Positions 23,974 through 33,315 of a stretch of DNA of 64,000 nt are shown here, piece after piece (within the stretch, counting starts at the first letter, position 1; each line of letters starts with the position of its first letter). This DNA comes from Fodinibius salicampi (GTDB lineage Bacteria; Bacteroidota; Rhodothermia; Balneolales; Balneolaceae). The stretch is from NCBI RefSeq assembly GCF_039545095.1, contig NZ_BAABRS010000001.1:124001-188000 (forward strand). The letters run 5' to 3'. The translations under genes were made by a program, and so were the position numbers. Below the pieces are notes generated by a model, which saw nothing but the letters and a program-made list of their open reading frames with translations, made no database searches and was not told where the DNA came from.

Positions 23974-25056
23974 ATGAAAGAAGCGAATAGCTATATAATA
24001 AATATTGCCGCCTTTTTATTGGTGGGAGTGCTGCTGGTGCATATTTTGACGAATGCCCAGCTAATATTACTTCCTTTGGCATGGGCTCTATTTATTGCCC
24101 TGTTTATTTTACCGATGACGCAATGGTTAGAGAAGAAGAAAGTTCCCCGTTCCGCAGCAATAATATCAGTATTGGTGATAGTAACTGCTATGATAGGCCT
24201 AGTACTGTATATCCTTTCTTTTCAGATTGTTGGTCTATTGAAGGACGCCCCGGCCGTTACCAATAAATTAAATGAGTGGATTTTGTCTCTCCAAGAGATA
24301 GCTGAGAAAGCCTTTGGTATTACAAATGAAACGATAGCTCGGCAGGTTTCTAATTCGCTCTCGGGTATTATCAATAATTCATTGGGTGTATTGCAGAATT
24401 CACTTTTTTCTGCATTTCAAACAATCACCTTGATTACAGTGATCCCCCTGTACATTTATTTCATGCTTTACTACCGGGATCTTTTCTATGATGGATTTCT
24501 TGGGTTGGTTAAAAATTACCGGACAAAGACTTCTGATATTATCAGTAAAGTAAATAATGTAGTTCAACAGTATATGGTTGGACTGATGGGGGTAACCGTA
24601 ATAATCGGAATCCTTTTCTACATAACATTATCTCTACTGGGAATTAATTATGCTTTATTTTTTGCGGTATTACTGGCTGTTTTTAATCTCGTACCATATA
24701 TCGGAGTAATTATTGCTTCACTTGCTGTTATCTTATATACCATAGCTACAACGGATTCGCTGTTCTACCCTATTGCTGTGCTTGCCTCGCTTTGGTTTAT
24801 TCAACTGGTGGAAAATAATTTAATAACTCCTTATATCCTGGGATCACAGGTTCGATTAAATCCTATGGCAGCGCTCATTGCCATATTTGTTGGTGGGAGT
24901 ATCTGGGGGATATCAGGAATGATTTTATTTATTCCCCTGCTGGGAGTCTTGAAAGTTGTATTTGATGAGTTTGACGAATTGAAACCTCTTGCATTGCTCC
25001 TGGGTAGCTATAAGACTCAAAAAAGAATGAAGGGGCAGGAATCTTCGGAAAAATAA
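23974..25056 (+). CDS. AI-2E family transporter (TqsA/PerM-like)
   Basis: 360 aa with seven or eight membrane helices; PLAWALFIALFILPMTQWLEKKKVPRSAA near the start, a central soluble helix-rich segment, and the family signature NLVPYIGVIIA, followed by ENNLITPYILGSQVRLNPMAALIAIFVGG. Family members export small molecules or run Na+/H+ exchange; function here open. Convergent with the MgtC/DUF4010 gene, 28 bp apart. Confidence 0.88.
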   Translation: MKEANSYIINIAAFLLVGVLLVHILTNAQLILLPLAWALFIALFILPMTQWLEKKKVPRSAAIISVLVIVTAMIGLVLYILSFQIVGLLKDAPAVTNKLNEWILSLQEIAEKAFGITNETIARQVSNSLSGIINNSLGVLQNSLFSAFQTITLITVIPLYIYFMLYYRDLFYDGFLGLVKNYRTKTSDIISKVNNVVQQYMVGLMGVTVIIGILFYITLSLLGINYALFFAVLLAVFNLVPYIGVIIASLAVILYTIATTDSLFYPIAVLASLWFIQLVENNLITPYILGSQVRLNPMAALIAIFVGGSIWGISGMILFIPLLGVLKVVFDEFDELKPLALLLGSYKTQKRMKGQESSEK

Positions 25057-25084
25057 CAAACGTTTTTAATTGTAGCCTCTGATT

Positions 25085-26353
25085 TTAAAGAAAGGGAAGA
25101 AGGCTGATAAACCCGGCAATGGAAATCCCAAAAATAATCCAGATCAGCACTTTGTTTTTTTGAAAACCCGCCCAGAAAATAAAGAGGCCGGCTTTAACTA
25201 GGGCATTCGAGATGACGGATAAAATAATTCCGGAAACGGCCACATCGGAACTAATTTTTGCCATGGCCATTCGAGAGAGCGAAAGGGTGATGGCATCCAC
25301 ATCCATAAGTCCGGATAGCAAAGCCAGTAGATAAATGCCTTCGTCTCCATACCATTGTTGCATGGCTGCAGCAAGGACTAAAATAACCGCTAACAGTAAA
25401 CCAAACTGGATCGCTGTGAAAAATTGAAGTGGGTTTTTAAGGGCGATATCCGGCTGCTTATCTGGTGAATTTTCCGATTTCTTCCATAGCCATATCGCAG
25501 CAATACCTGTAGACACCAACATGATTGTAAGCGGTATCCATAAGGGATATAACAACCCAGGATTTACAATTAATACTTCAATGGCAACTCGTACATACAT
25601 AATGGATGAAGCGACAAGCACCCCGGCCATAAAGAGGTAATGCGAGTTGAGCTTTTCTTGTTGCCGTGCTAGTTGGGCAAGGCTAAGCGTTACGGCTGTA
25701 GAAGATGCCAGTCCACCGGTAATGGCTGTTAATAATGTGCCATGGCGCCTGCCCAAATATTTGATGAGGATATATCCTACAAAAGAAAGTCCGGATATAA
25801 GTACCACCATCCACCAGATCCAGTAGGGATTCAGGCTTTGCCAAGGACCGTAACCCTGATTGGGAAGGAGGGGCAACAGGATCACTGAAATTACCAGCAG
25901 TTTAATGCCCGCATATATTTCTTTGACTTCAATTTCTTCTAGCCACCGGTGTAGTACCGGTTTCAAACTAAGTAGTGTAATGACGATAACCGTCACGACC
26001 AATGCATACAAATGGTATCCCAATGCCGCCCATGCCCCCAGCGAGAAAGTGAGCAGCAGGGCTATCTCCGTGGTGATACCCAGATCATTATCCTCTTTTG
26101 TATCTATAATATACGAGGTAATAATCAGCGCGGTGAGCGAGAGAAAAATAATCGGAAGAACCCAGTCACTCGTAAAATGGCTCAACTCAGCCCAAACTCC
26201 TCCCAGCAGTCCCACCAGGCTAAACGTACGAATACCCGCTACCCGATCCCCTTCGTCCTCTTTACGGCCAGACCACCCCCGTTCAATACCTATGAGCAAC
26301 CCGATTCCCAGAGCTGACAGAGTATCCCAAATGATTTGCAGCTGTAGTTCCAT
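25085..26353 (-). CDS. MgtC/SapB N-domain plus DUF4010 membrane protein
   Basis: 422 aa with 11-13 helices. The first 140 residues have the MgtC/SapB signature ALGIGLLIGIERGW and GIRTFSLVGLLGG; the remainder is DUF4010 (KYLGRRHGTLLTAITGGLASSTAVTLSLAQ). Inner-membrane protein, possibly tied to ion or Mg2+ homeostasis. Upstream on the same strand is a metal ATPase gene (140-bp gap). Confidence 0.85.
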   Translation of the reverse strand: MELQLQIIWDTLSALGIGLLIGIERGWSGRKEDEGDRVAGIRTFSLVGLLGGVWAELSHFTSDWVLPIIFLSLTALIITSYIIDTKEDNDLGITTEIALLLTFSLGAWAALGYHLYALVVTVIVITLLSLKPVLHRWLEEIEVKEIYAGIKLLVISVILLPLLPNQGYGPWQSLNPYWIWWMVVLISGLSFVGYILIKYLGRRHGTLLTAITGGLASSTAVTLSLAQLARQQEKLNSHYLFMAGVLVASSIMYVRVAIEVLIVNPGLLYPLWIPLTIMLVSTGIAAIWLWKKSENSPDKQPDIALKNPLQFFTAIQFGLLLAVILVLAAAMQQWYGDEGIYLLALLSGLMDVDAITLSLSRMAMAKISSDVAVSGIILSVISNALVKAGLFIFWAGFQKNKVLIWIIFGISIAGFISLLPFL

Positions 26354-26493
26354 TGATTTGTTGCGGAGCTATTTTTTTGTCCAACGAGAAAACCCAAGCT
26401 AACAGATTTAAAGGTCAAAACCATATGTTAGCACAGTAAAACAAAAAATAGTTTATTTAACAGGTTTTAATGTCGTTGCGTCTAATACCCTTA

Positions 26494-28392
26494 TTATTTT
26501 TTGAGCAAACGCAATCCGTTTAGAACTACCAGCAGGGTACTTCCTTCGTGTCCCACAACACCGATAGGAAGAGGCAACGCAAAGAGAAATACTGAGGCTA
26601 CCAACATGGCAATGACTGCCAGACTAAAGATGATATTTTGCCAGACAATTCTCCGAGACTTGCGCGCAAGTTCAATCAGGTAGGGCAATTTGTTAAGGTC
26701 GTCTCCCATCAATACAACATCGGCTGTTTCCAAAGCTACATCAGTACCTGCTGTGCCCATGGCGATGCCCATGTGGCTGGCTGCCAGTGCCGGGGCGTCA
26801 TTGACGCCATCACCCACCATGGCTACAGAGCCTTCTTGGACTAGCTGTTTGATAAAATCAACCTTTTCGTCGGGTAGCAGCTCTGCGTGAAATTCATTCA
26901 TATTAATCTGATCAGCGATAGAACGAGCGACACCTGTCGTGTCCCCGGTCAGCATCAGCAGACGGTTGATTTGAAGAGCTTTTAATTTCTTTATCGCCGC
27001 TGGCGCCTGCTCTCGAATTTCATCAGCTACGGCAATTAAGCCAGCTGGTTTATCATCGATAACAACATAAATTACCGTTTTGGCTTGCATTTTTAGTTTA
27101 TCAGCTTCTTCCTGTATTCCGTTTTCCCAGTATTTGCTGTTGGTATTAAAGAGTTTTTCGTTGCCTACTTGAATGGTTTTACCTTTCAATTGTGCGGAAA
27201 TGCCTTTTCCGGCCTCTGACTGCACTTGGCTAGCAGAGCCATATTCTATATTTTTTTCGCCCGCTTTTTTTAGAATGGCAGCAGCCAGGTGATGCTCAGA
27301 ATGCTCTTCAGCTGATGCTGCCATTGAAAGCAGTTCAGATTCTGAAATTGCATCGCTGTTACCGTTTTTGAAAGGAGTAATATCCGTTACCGCCAGATTA
27401 CCTTTAGTCAGAGTTCCTGTTTTATCAAAGGCAATAATGTCAATTGAAGCGGCCTGTTCAAGGTAGGCGCCGCCTTTAAATAGGATGCCATTTTTTGCTG
27501 CATTGGCGATAGCCGAAAGAACAGATGCTGGCGTGCTGATCACCAGTGCACAGGGAGAAGCTACCACTAGTACCGTCATGGCTTGGTAAAATATATCATC
27601 GAAAGGTTGGTTCGAAAAGAACCATGGAAATAGGATGAGAAGAATAACCGCAATAATTACCCCCGTCGCATACCAAGGTTCAAAATCATCTAAGAATCGC
27701 TGGGTAGCGGCTTTACTGCCTTGTGCCTGCTCAACCATTTTAATGATTTTGGCCAGGGTTGTTTCGTCGGCCAGCTTGGTAACCCGTACAGAAATAACTC
27801 CATTTTCATTGAGGCTGGCAGCAAAGACATCATCTCCCGGTTCCTTTTTTACAGGTATGCTTTCACCCGTTATTGCTGCCTGATTTATCGACGTATTTCC
27901 GTCTGTTATCTCTCCGTCGATGGGAATGCGTTCTCCGGGTCTGACAATTATGATATCACCTTTTGAAAGGTCTTCAACCGGCCGTTTTATTTCTGAGCCA
28001 TCGGGATTGCGAACCAGCGCTTCATCAGGGCGGAGTTTCATCAGCGATTTTATTTCACGCCGGCTTTTTCCAAGAGCATAGTCCTGAAGGGTATTGCTCA
28101 ATGAAAATAGAAAAAGCAAAATAGCCCCTTCCATCCATTCTCCAATAGTGGCCGCTCCCAGAGCCGCGAGTATCATGAGCACATCTACGTTGATGTTAAA
28201 CTTCATGAGAGCCTTGATGCTCTCGACTGTTCCTGCGTATCCACCGCTTAGATAGGCAAGAATATAGAAAACGATCGTAGTTTGTTCTTGCAGCCAACCC
28301 GTCCAGTCACCTACAGCTCCAATGAGCAAGGTAATGGCACAGATCGCCGTCAAAAATGCCTTAAACTTGTTAGTCGAAATAGATATTTTCAC
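26494..28392 (-). CDS. P1B-4-type metal-exporting ATPase
   Basis: 632 aa, no N-terminal metal-binding domain, few helices. SPC motif (residues 279-281) in VVASPCALVIS, phosphorylation site FDKTGTLTKGN (Asp323), TGES, hinge MVGDGVNDAPALAASHMGIAMG and a C-terminal GHEGSTLLVVLNGLRLL. SPC together with HEGxS/T defines the P1B-4 group (Co2+, Fe2+, Zn2+; e.g. CoaT, PfeT), so it exports such a divalent ion rather than Cu+. The gene for a DUF892 ferritin-like protein lies just upstream on the same strand. Confidence 0.9.
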   Translation of the reverse strand: MKISISTNKFKAFLTAICAITLLIGAVGDWTGWLQEQTTIVFYILAYLSGGYAGTVESIKALMKFNINVDVLMILAALGAATIGEWMEGAILLFLFSLSNTLQDYALGKSRREIKSLMKLRPDEALVRNPDGSEIKRPVEDLSKGDIIIVRPGERIPIDGEITDGNTSINQAAITGESIPVKKEPGDDVFAASLNENGVISVRVTKLADETTLAKIIKMVEQAQGSKAATQRFLDDFEPWYATGVIIAVILLILFPWFFSNQPFDDIFYQAMTVLVVASPCALVISTPASVLSAIANAAKNGILFKGGAYLEQAASIDIIAFDKTGTLTKGNLAVTDITPFKNGNSDAISESELLSMAASAEEHSEHHLAAAILKKAGEKNIEYGSASQVQSEAGKGISAQLKGKTIQVGNEKLFNTNSKYWENGIQEEADKLKMQAKTVIYVVIDDKPAGLIAVADEIREQAPAAIKKLKALQINRLLMLTGDTTGVARSIADQINMNEFHAELLPDEKVDFIKQLVQEGSVAMVGDGVNDAPALAASHMGIAMGTAGTDVALETADVVLMGDDLNKLPYLIELARKSRRIVWQNIIFSLAVIAMLVASVFLFALPLPIGVVGHEGSTLLVVLNGLRLLKK

Positions 28393-28475
28393 AACCTGTA
28401 TTTAGAATAAACATACTTAGACATTCATAATTATTTATAGTTTGCTATAAAATAAAAAACTAATTTTTCAGCTGG

Positions 28476-29033
28476 CTACAGTTGTGAGGTTGACTCTTTC
28501 CCCGACTTTTGTACAATGGCCGTCCATTTTGCGTCCGGATTGATTCGATCCTGGGCAAGGTCACTTAATCCCATATCGGCTCTTTTTTCTTCTCGCAGGG
28601 TATCGAGCAAAATTTCAGCGATATCGTGGTTGTCATGGGCTTTGGCATAAGAGATCGCGGTCCCATATCCGGCTATTTCATAATGATTGATATGCTGTAT
28701 GGCTGTAACCAGTGCAGCATCAAGAACTTCCGGATTCATACAGCGATCGCTAAGTTTCAATGCTTCGTCAATAATTCCCCTAATTCCATCGCATGACTCA
28801 CCAGTTGGTTCTTCACTGAGCATATTGAACACCTCTTCCAAACGACCTAATTGCTTTTTTGTTTCTCTGCGATGCATCTGAATAATTTCATCGAGTTCAA
28901 AAGAGTTTGCTTGCTCATCCGCCTTTAAAAGATAATTGAGCTGCTGACGTTCACCGTCATATAGGTCACGAAGTTGTTCAAGCATTAAATCGTATAAGTC
29001 AAATATTTCAGTTTCTTTATTTTTAATAGTCAT
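28476..29033 (-). CDS. Ferritin-like DUF892 (YciE/YciF) stress protein
   Basis: 185 aa, four-helix bundle with the DUF892 pattern: LYDLMLEQLRDLYDGERQQLNYL, E/H metal-ligand candidates in IQHINHYEIAGYG and in DTLREEKRADMGL. Cytoplasmic; members rise under osmotic or starvation stress. Divergent from the FixL-like kinase gene, and one palindrome (29135-29153) lies about 102 bp from each start. Confidence 0.88.
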   Translation of the reverse strand: MTIKNKETEIFDLYDLMLEQLRDLYDGERQQLNYLLKADEQANSFELDEIIQMHRRETKKQLGRLEEVFNMLSEEPTGESCDGIRGIIDEALKLSDRCMNPEVLDAALVTAIQHINHYEIAGYGTAISYAKAHDNHDIAEILLDTLREEKRADMGLSDLAQDRINPDAKWTAIVQKSGKESTSQL

Positions 29034-29134
29034 GATATATATATTTGATTTTAAGATATCTATATTATTTATGCATTTATGTTTAAATCTACTGTTTCAA
29101 TACAAAATTATAGAGAAGAAAGCACAGTAAATAG

Positions 29135-29153
29135 GGTAGGGGATATCCTTACA
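29135..29153. promoter_or_regulatory. 19-bp palindrome between DUF892 and sensor kinase genes
   Basis: GGTAGGGGATATCCTTACA, central T. 102 bp from the DUF892 start and 103 bp from the kinase start, so one site could serve both and would allow autoregulation of the kinase-regulator pair. Confidence 0.65.
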
Positions 29154-29255
29154 AAAGTGTGGGGGAGTAGAGTAAGGCAAACTCCCTTTAATTATGGTAT
29201 GATAGCAAAAAATTGATTTCTGTGTATCGAGTAAAAAGTAATTGGACAAATAATT

Positions 29256-30683
29256 ATGAACAGGGCAGAATTTAGAACAGATCTTTCCTTTGAAGACCTT
29301 GAAATAATCCTGGATAATGTCCCAAGATTAGTAATGCTGATAGACTTGGATGGAACCATCCTGTATTGGAATGGGGGTGGTGAGGAGGTGTTCGGATATA
29401 AACCGGAAGAAGCTGAGGGTAAACCTGTTTGGTTTCTTTATCCCGATCGTAGACTGGATAACTTCGAGGAAGACCTAATCCAATTGGAAAAGGGTGAAAA
29501 CCTTTCATTAGAGATAGAGGGCCATCATAAGGATGGTTACGCTATATGGCTGGATGTAAAGAGAACTATGATTGAAGATAGTCGGGGTGAGAAGGTTATT
29601 CTGGGGACTGCCAGCGACATCAGCTTACAGAAAAAAACGGAGCTGGAGCTGGCTGAGAGCCAAGCGCGGATCAAGGCAGTTCTGGAAACCGCTGTAGAAG
29701 GAATTATTACCATCGATAAGGAAGGACTCATCCAGAGCTTTAACAGGTCGGCTGAAGAAATGTTTGGCTATTCTTCAGAGGAAGTAATTGGGGAAAATAT
29801 AAGCATGCTTATGCCATCTCCCTACCAGGAGGAACATGACCAGTACATGAAAAATTATCTTGAGACAGGAGAGCGTAAAATTATAGACATTGGCAGAGAA
29901 GTAAGAGGCAAACGAAAGGACGGAAGTATATTTCCAATTGAACTGGCGGTAAGTGAGGTTAAGTTTGAAGATGAAATAATTTTTACTGGGTTAATAAAAG
30001 ATATCAGTGGGCGACGTAAGCTTGAAAATGAGATCCTTCAAATAGCTGAAGATGAACGCCTTCGCATTGGACATGAACTTCATGATGGGTTGGGACAGAT
30101 GCTTTCGGGCATAAGTCTAATCAGTAGGAATTTGGCACGGAAGCTGGAAGCTAATGGCCTGCCAGCTGCTAAGGAGGTGTTGGAAATTTCTAAGATGATC
30201 AGAGAAGCAGATGAACAGGCACGTAAGTTGGCTCACGGATTGGCTCATATTGAGCTGGATAATGAGGGGCTTCAGGTTGCCATGGGTCGACTTTGTGAGC
30301 GAATTGAAGTACTAACAAAGACAACTTGTACCTTTAAATGTCCTAAGGATATTGAAATTGAAAATTCTAGTATTGCGTTGCATCTGTACCGCATTGTACA
30401 AGAATCTATTAACAATGCTGTGAAGCATGGTAAGGCTACAAAAATATTTGTTCGATTGGAAGTCAGTAAAAATAAATTACAGCTTGTTATTGAAGATAAT
30501 GGGGTAGGATTTTCGGAGACAGAAAAAAATAGTAAGTACAATAAAGGGATGGGGATTCATACGATGGAATACCGGTCTCATATATTAGGTGGGAAATTGA
30601 ATATAACTGAAACTCCTGAAGGTTTAACCCGGGTAATATGCAGTATTCCATCTTCAAATATCGAAACTATAAACAAAATATAA
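29256..30683 (+). CDS. FixL-like heme-PAS sensor histidine kinase (HisKA_3)
   Basis: 475 aa, no membrane segment. PAS1 at about 12-125 without a heme ligand; PAS2 at about 135-255 is close to FixL: ITIDKEGLIQSFNRSAEEMF, MLMPSPYQEEHDQYMKNYL with His194 at the FixL heme-ligand position, and GERKIIDIGREVRGKRKDG with Arg214 exactly 20 residues on, matching the O2-signalling Arg220 of FixL. Kinase is NarX/DevS-type: ERLRIGHELHDGLGQ (phospho-His276) and a HATPase domain VQESINNAVKHGKA, DNGVGF, GMGIHTM. Followed 15 bp later by its response regulator. Predicted oxygen sensor; heme binding is inferred from residues only. Confidence 0.88.
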   Translation: MNRAEFRTDLSFEDLEIILDNVPRLVMLIDLDGTILYWNGGGEEVFGYKPEEAEGKPVWFLYPDRRLDNFEEDLIQLEKGENLSLEIEGHHKDGYAIWLDVKRTMIEDSRGEKVILGTASDISLQKKTELELAESQARIKAVLETAVEGIITIDKEGLIQSFNRSAEEMFGYSSEEVIGENISMLMPSPYQEEHDQYMKNYLETGERKIIDIGREVRGKRKDGSIFPIELAVSEVKFEDEIIFTGLIKDISGRRKLENEILQIAEDERLRIGHELHDGLGQMLSGISLISRNLARKLEANGLPAAKEVLEISKMIREADEQARKLAHGLAHIELDNEGLQVAMGRLCERIEVLTKTTCTFKCPKDIEIENSSIALHLYRIVQESINNAVKHGKATKIFVRLEVSKNKLQLVIEDNGVGFSETEKNSKYNKGMGIHTMEYRSHILGGKLNITETPEGLTRVICSIPSSNIETINKI

Positions 30684-30698
30684 TCACCTTTATTAATT

Positions 30699-31370
30699 AT
30701 GGGTAACGACTCGAAAACAAAAATTATAGTAGTGGATGATCATCCGATGATGCGCAAAGGATTGTCGATGACACTGGATTCGGAACTTGGTTATGAAGTC
30801 ATAGCACAGGTTGAACGGGCTGAAGAAGTCGTGGAAAAATATGATGAACTTTCGCCTGATCTGGCTATCATAGATATTTCCCTGCCCGGCATGGGGGGGC
30901 TGGAGCTGGTAAAGCATCTTGCTGCACAGGATCCCAATCTAAAGATACTAGTGGTATCGCGACATGAGGAAAATTTATATGCAGAACGGGTACTACGGGC
31001 CGGTGCCAAGGGTTATGTTATGAAGCAAGAGGCCGGGGAGGTACTGATCAAGGCAGTAAGGAAAATACTCAATGGACGAATCTATGTAAGTGATGCTATC
31101 AATGAAAAATTATTGTTGGGCATGGCAAGTGGTCAAAAAAATCTTAATAAATCACCGCTTGACCTATTGAGTGATCGTGAGCTGGAGGTTTTTGAACTTA
31201 CCGGTAAAGGAAATAATACCCGGGAAATTGCTGAAAAATTACATCTTGCTGTCAAAACCGTGGAATCCTATCGTGCTAGGATCAAAACTAAACTTAACCT
31301 TGAAAATGCTACGGAACTCATGATGCATGCGGTGAAATGGGTTGAGACCGAAGACACAAAACTGGATTAA
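30699..31370 (+). CDS. NarL/FixJ-family response regulator
   Basis: 223 aa. Receiver domain: KIIVVDDHPMMRKGL, phospho-acceptor Asp59 in LAIIDISLPGMGG, and switch Lys in GYVMKQEAG. C-terminal LuxR HTH: LSDRELEVFELTGKGNNTREIAEKLHLAVKTVESYRARI. Co-transcribed with the FixL-like kinase (15-bp gap). Dimers of such proteins bind inverted repeats, so it is the best candidate for the 19-bp palindrome, though that link is inference. Confidence 0.93.
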   Translation: MGNDSKTKIIVVDDHPMMRKGLSMTLDSELGYEVIAQVERAEEVVEKYDELSPDLAIIDISLPGMGGLELVKHLAAQDPNLKILVVSRHEENLYAERVLRAGAKGYVMKQEAGEVLIKAVRKILNGRIYVSDAINEKLLLGMASGQKNLNKSPLDLLSDRELEVFELTGKGNNTREIAEKLHLAVKTVESYRARIKTKLNLENATELMMHAVKWVETEDTKLD

Positions 31371-31734
31371 TAACACTGAGTTTTAACTTCATCAAAGGAG
31401 ATACCATCTTGTACTATAGCCTCTGGTCTTTGTTGAGCACAAAGTTTCGGTTTCTATGTTGGCATTAATTGACAATGTGAGGAAAAAAGAGTTATACCCT
31501 ATCTAAAAAGAATACCTGCTGACAAACGATGATTATTAGTGGGTTTCAGCTTCGTCATTACTTGTAGGGGAATCCCCTATCATTAGAATTACTGCTTTCC
31601 TACAAGATTCAATAAGATCATACTGCATATCCGTGTCCTTATAATTCCGTACTTGTAATCAAGAGATAAGCAGATTCGAACGATTAAGAAGAAGCTGTTT
31701 ATGGAATTAGTAATAGTAATAAGGAGGAGTAATT
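31371..31734. other. hsp20 upstream region
   Basis: 364 bp without a gene. Holds the palindrome at 31563-31581, an isolated right half (cctaca at 31599-31604) 23 bp further on, and a strong ribosome site (aaggagg) just before hsp20. Confidence 0.5.
31563..31581. promoter_or_regulatory. 19-bp palindrome upstream of hsp20
   Basis: TGTAGGGGAATCCCCTATC, nearly perfect inner symmetry (gggg-a-atcccc), central A. 154 bp before the hsp20 start. Confidence 0.65.
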
Positions 31735-32184
31735 ATGAAAGCAATACAAAAAAGATCAGATTTATCGCCAATTGAGTCTATTCGGCGGGAGATGGATCGT
31801 TTTTTTGATGATATAGTGCCTTTCTCGCGAAGAACAGGTAACGGTGGAGTGAACATGGAATTATGGGCACCTGATACGGATGTCAGTGAAACGGATGAAG
31901 AATATATCGTATCAGTAGATCTGCCCGGCATTTCTAAAGAAGATGTAGAAGTAAGCTATAAAGAGAACAGGCTGACAATCAGCGGTGAACGTCAACATGA
32001 AGAAAAAGAAGAAAAGGAAAATTTTCTTCGCAGGGAGCGGTATCATGGTAGCTTTACGCGTTCATTTACGCTGCCTTCGGCAGGTAAGGATGATAAAATT
32101 AAAGCTCGATTTAAAGATGGGGTCCTAAAAGTAACGGTTCCAAAAGCAGAGGTTCAGAAGCCAAAGACCGTACCAATAGACTAA
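31735..32184 (+). CDS. Small heat shock protein Hsp20
   Basis: 149 aa. Alpha-crystallin domain from about 45 to 140: DTDVSETDEEYIVSVDLPGISKEDVEVSYKENRLTISGER, and the C-terminal FKDGVLKVTVPKAE. Ends with a short extension (KPKTVPID) that supplies an IxI/V-like motif. ATP-independent holdase. An 11-bp inverted repeat follows the gene. Confidence 0.95.
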   Translation: MKAIQKRSDLSPIESIRREMDRFFDDIVPFSRRTGNGGVNMELWAPDTDVSETDEEYIVSVDLPGISKEDVEVSYKENRLTISGERQHEEKEEKENFLRRERYHGSFTRSFTLPSAGKDDKIKARFKDGVLKVTVPKAEVQKPKTVPID

Positions 32185-32203
32185 CTATCTATAAGAGAAA
32201 TTG

Positions 32204-32240
32204 AGACCGGCAAAACTGGTAACCATCACTTTGCCGGTCT
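32204..32240. terminator. Hairpin after hsp20
   Basis: Perfect 11-bp stem agaccggcaaa / tttgccggtct with a 15-nt loop. No T-run follows, so termination may be incomplete and the downstream DUF2892-SDR genes could be read through. Confidence 0.55.
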
Positions 32241-32266
32241 ATCAAATCTAATAATGTAATACCATC

Positions 32267-32491
32267 ATGAAAACTAATATAAGTAAGACCGATACAATTA
32301 TACGATTGATAATAGCAGTAATTTTTATTGCCTATGGCATTATGTATCAAAGCTGGTGGGGATTGGTAGGAGTTATCCCCTTAATGACTGCCTTAATAGG
32401 GGTATGTCCCATTTATGGCATGTTGGGCTTTTCAACGAGTAAAAATTCTAGAATATTCAGTAGCCCTAAAAAAATAAACTATGAAAAATAA
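32267..32491 (+). CDS. DUF2892 (YgaP-type) membrane protein
   Basis: 74 aa: two hydrophobic helices, with TDTIIRLIIAVIFIAYGIMYQSWW and the CPIYGMLG segment typical of the DUF2892 rhodanese-associated membrane domain. No rhodanese is attached. Ends 11 bp into the SDR gene. Confidence 0.8.
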   Translation: MKTNISKTDTIIRLIIAVIFIAYGIMYQSWWGLVGVIPLMTALIGVCPIYGMLGFSTSKNSRIFSSPKKINYEK

Positions 32492-33233
32492 AGTGGCTTT
32501 AATTACGGGCGCGGCTACGGGTATTGGCAGAGAAACCGCCATTGCTTTTGCGCGAAAGGGAGCTAATGTCGTAATCTCTGATATCAACGATGAAAAACTT
32601 AAGGAAACCCAGAAACTGATAGAAGAGAAAAGAGTTAAGGTTCTATCTGTAAAAGCGGATATATCGAAAGAGGATGATATCCGAAATATGGTTAAAAAAG
32701 CCGTAGAACAATTTGGGCGGCTTGATATTGCCTGCAATAATGCTGGCATCGCTGGGGAATCTGCGACTACCGGTGAATATAGCATCGAGGGATGGGACAA
32801 AGTGCTCAATGTTAATCTCAGAGGGCAATTCATTTGTATGAAATATGAAATCGAAGCAATGATCAAGAATGGGAGCGGCTCGATTGTTAATATCTCCTCT
32901 ATCCTTGGTCATGTGGGCTTTGCGGAAGCACCGGCCTATGTTGCATCAAAACACGGACTTCTTGGGCTTACAAAAACCGCAGCAATTGAATACGCATCGC
33001 AAGGTATACGGATTAATGCCGTATGTCCGGGCTTTATAGAAACACCAATGTTGGAAGATGCGGGTATTACAACCGTAGAAGAAACCAAGCAATACATTAT
33101 TTCACTGCATCCAGCAGGGCGGTTGGGCAAGCCGCGCGAGGTAGCTGATGCCATCGTGTGGTTGGCTTCCGATGAAGCATCTTTTGTTACTGGTCACCCG
33201 TTGTTAGTTGACGGAGGATATGTGGCGTGGTAG
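32481..33233 (+). CDS. Short-chain dehydrogenase/reductase
   Basis: 250 aa, classical SDR. Cofactor loop TGAATGIGRE, DISKEDD after beta-4, NNAG, catalytic Ser in NISSILG, Tyr153-x3-Lys157 (YVASKHG), and the C-terminal GHPLLVDGGYVAW. An aspartate at the end of beta-2 (VISDIND) suggests NAD+ preference. Substrate unknown. Overlaps DUF2892 by 11 bp. Confidence 0.93.
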   Translation: MKNKVALITGAATGIGRETAIAFARKGANVVISDINDEKLKETQKLIEEKRVKVLSVKADISKEDDIRNMVKKAVEQFGRLDIACNNAGIAGESATTGEYSIEGWDKVLNVNLRGQFICMKYEIEAMIKNGSGSIVNISSILGHVGFAEAPAYVASKHGLLGLTKTAAIEYASQGIRINAVCPGFIETPMLEDAGITTVEETKQYIISLHPAGRLGKPREVADAIVWLASDEASFVTGHPLLVDGGYVAW

Positions 33234-33315
33234 TTAGGCAGTGACTTATTAAAGTTTGCAGAATCTGTTAATCGCAGACTCTGGGCTATATCTTTTTTAA
33301 AATTTAGTTCGCAAT

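Noticed and set aside
25860-26402. Rightward 180-codon frame inside the MgtC/DUF4010 gene
   Set aside because: Shadow of a well-supported membrane protein on the other strand.
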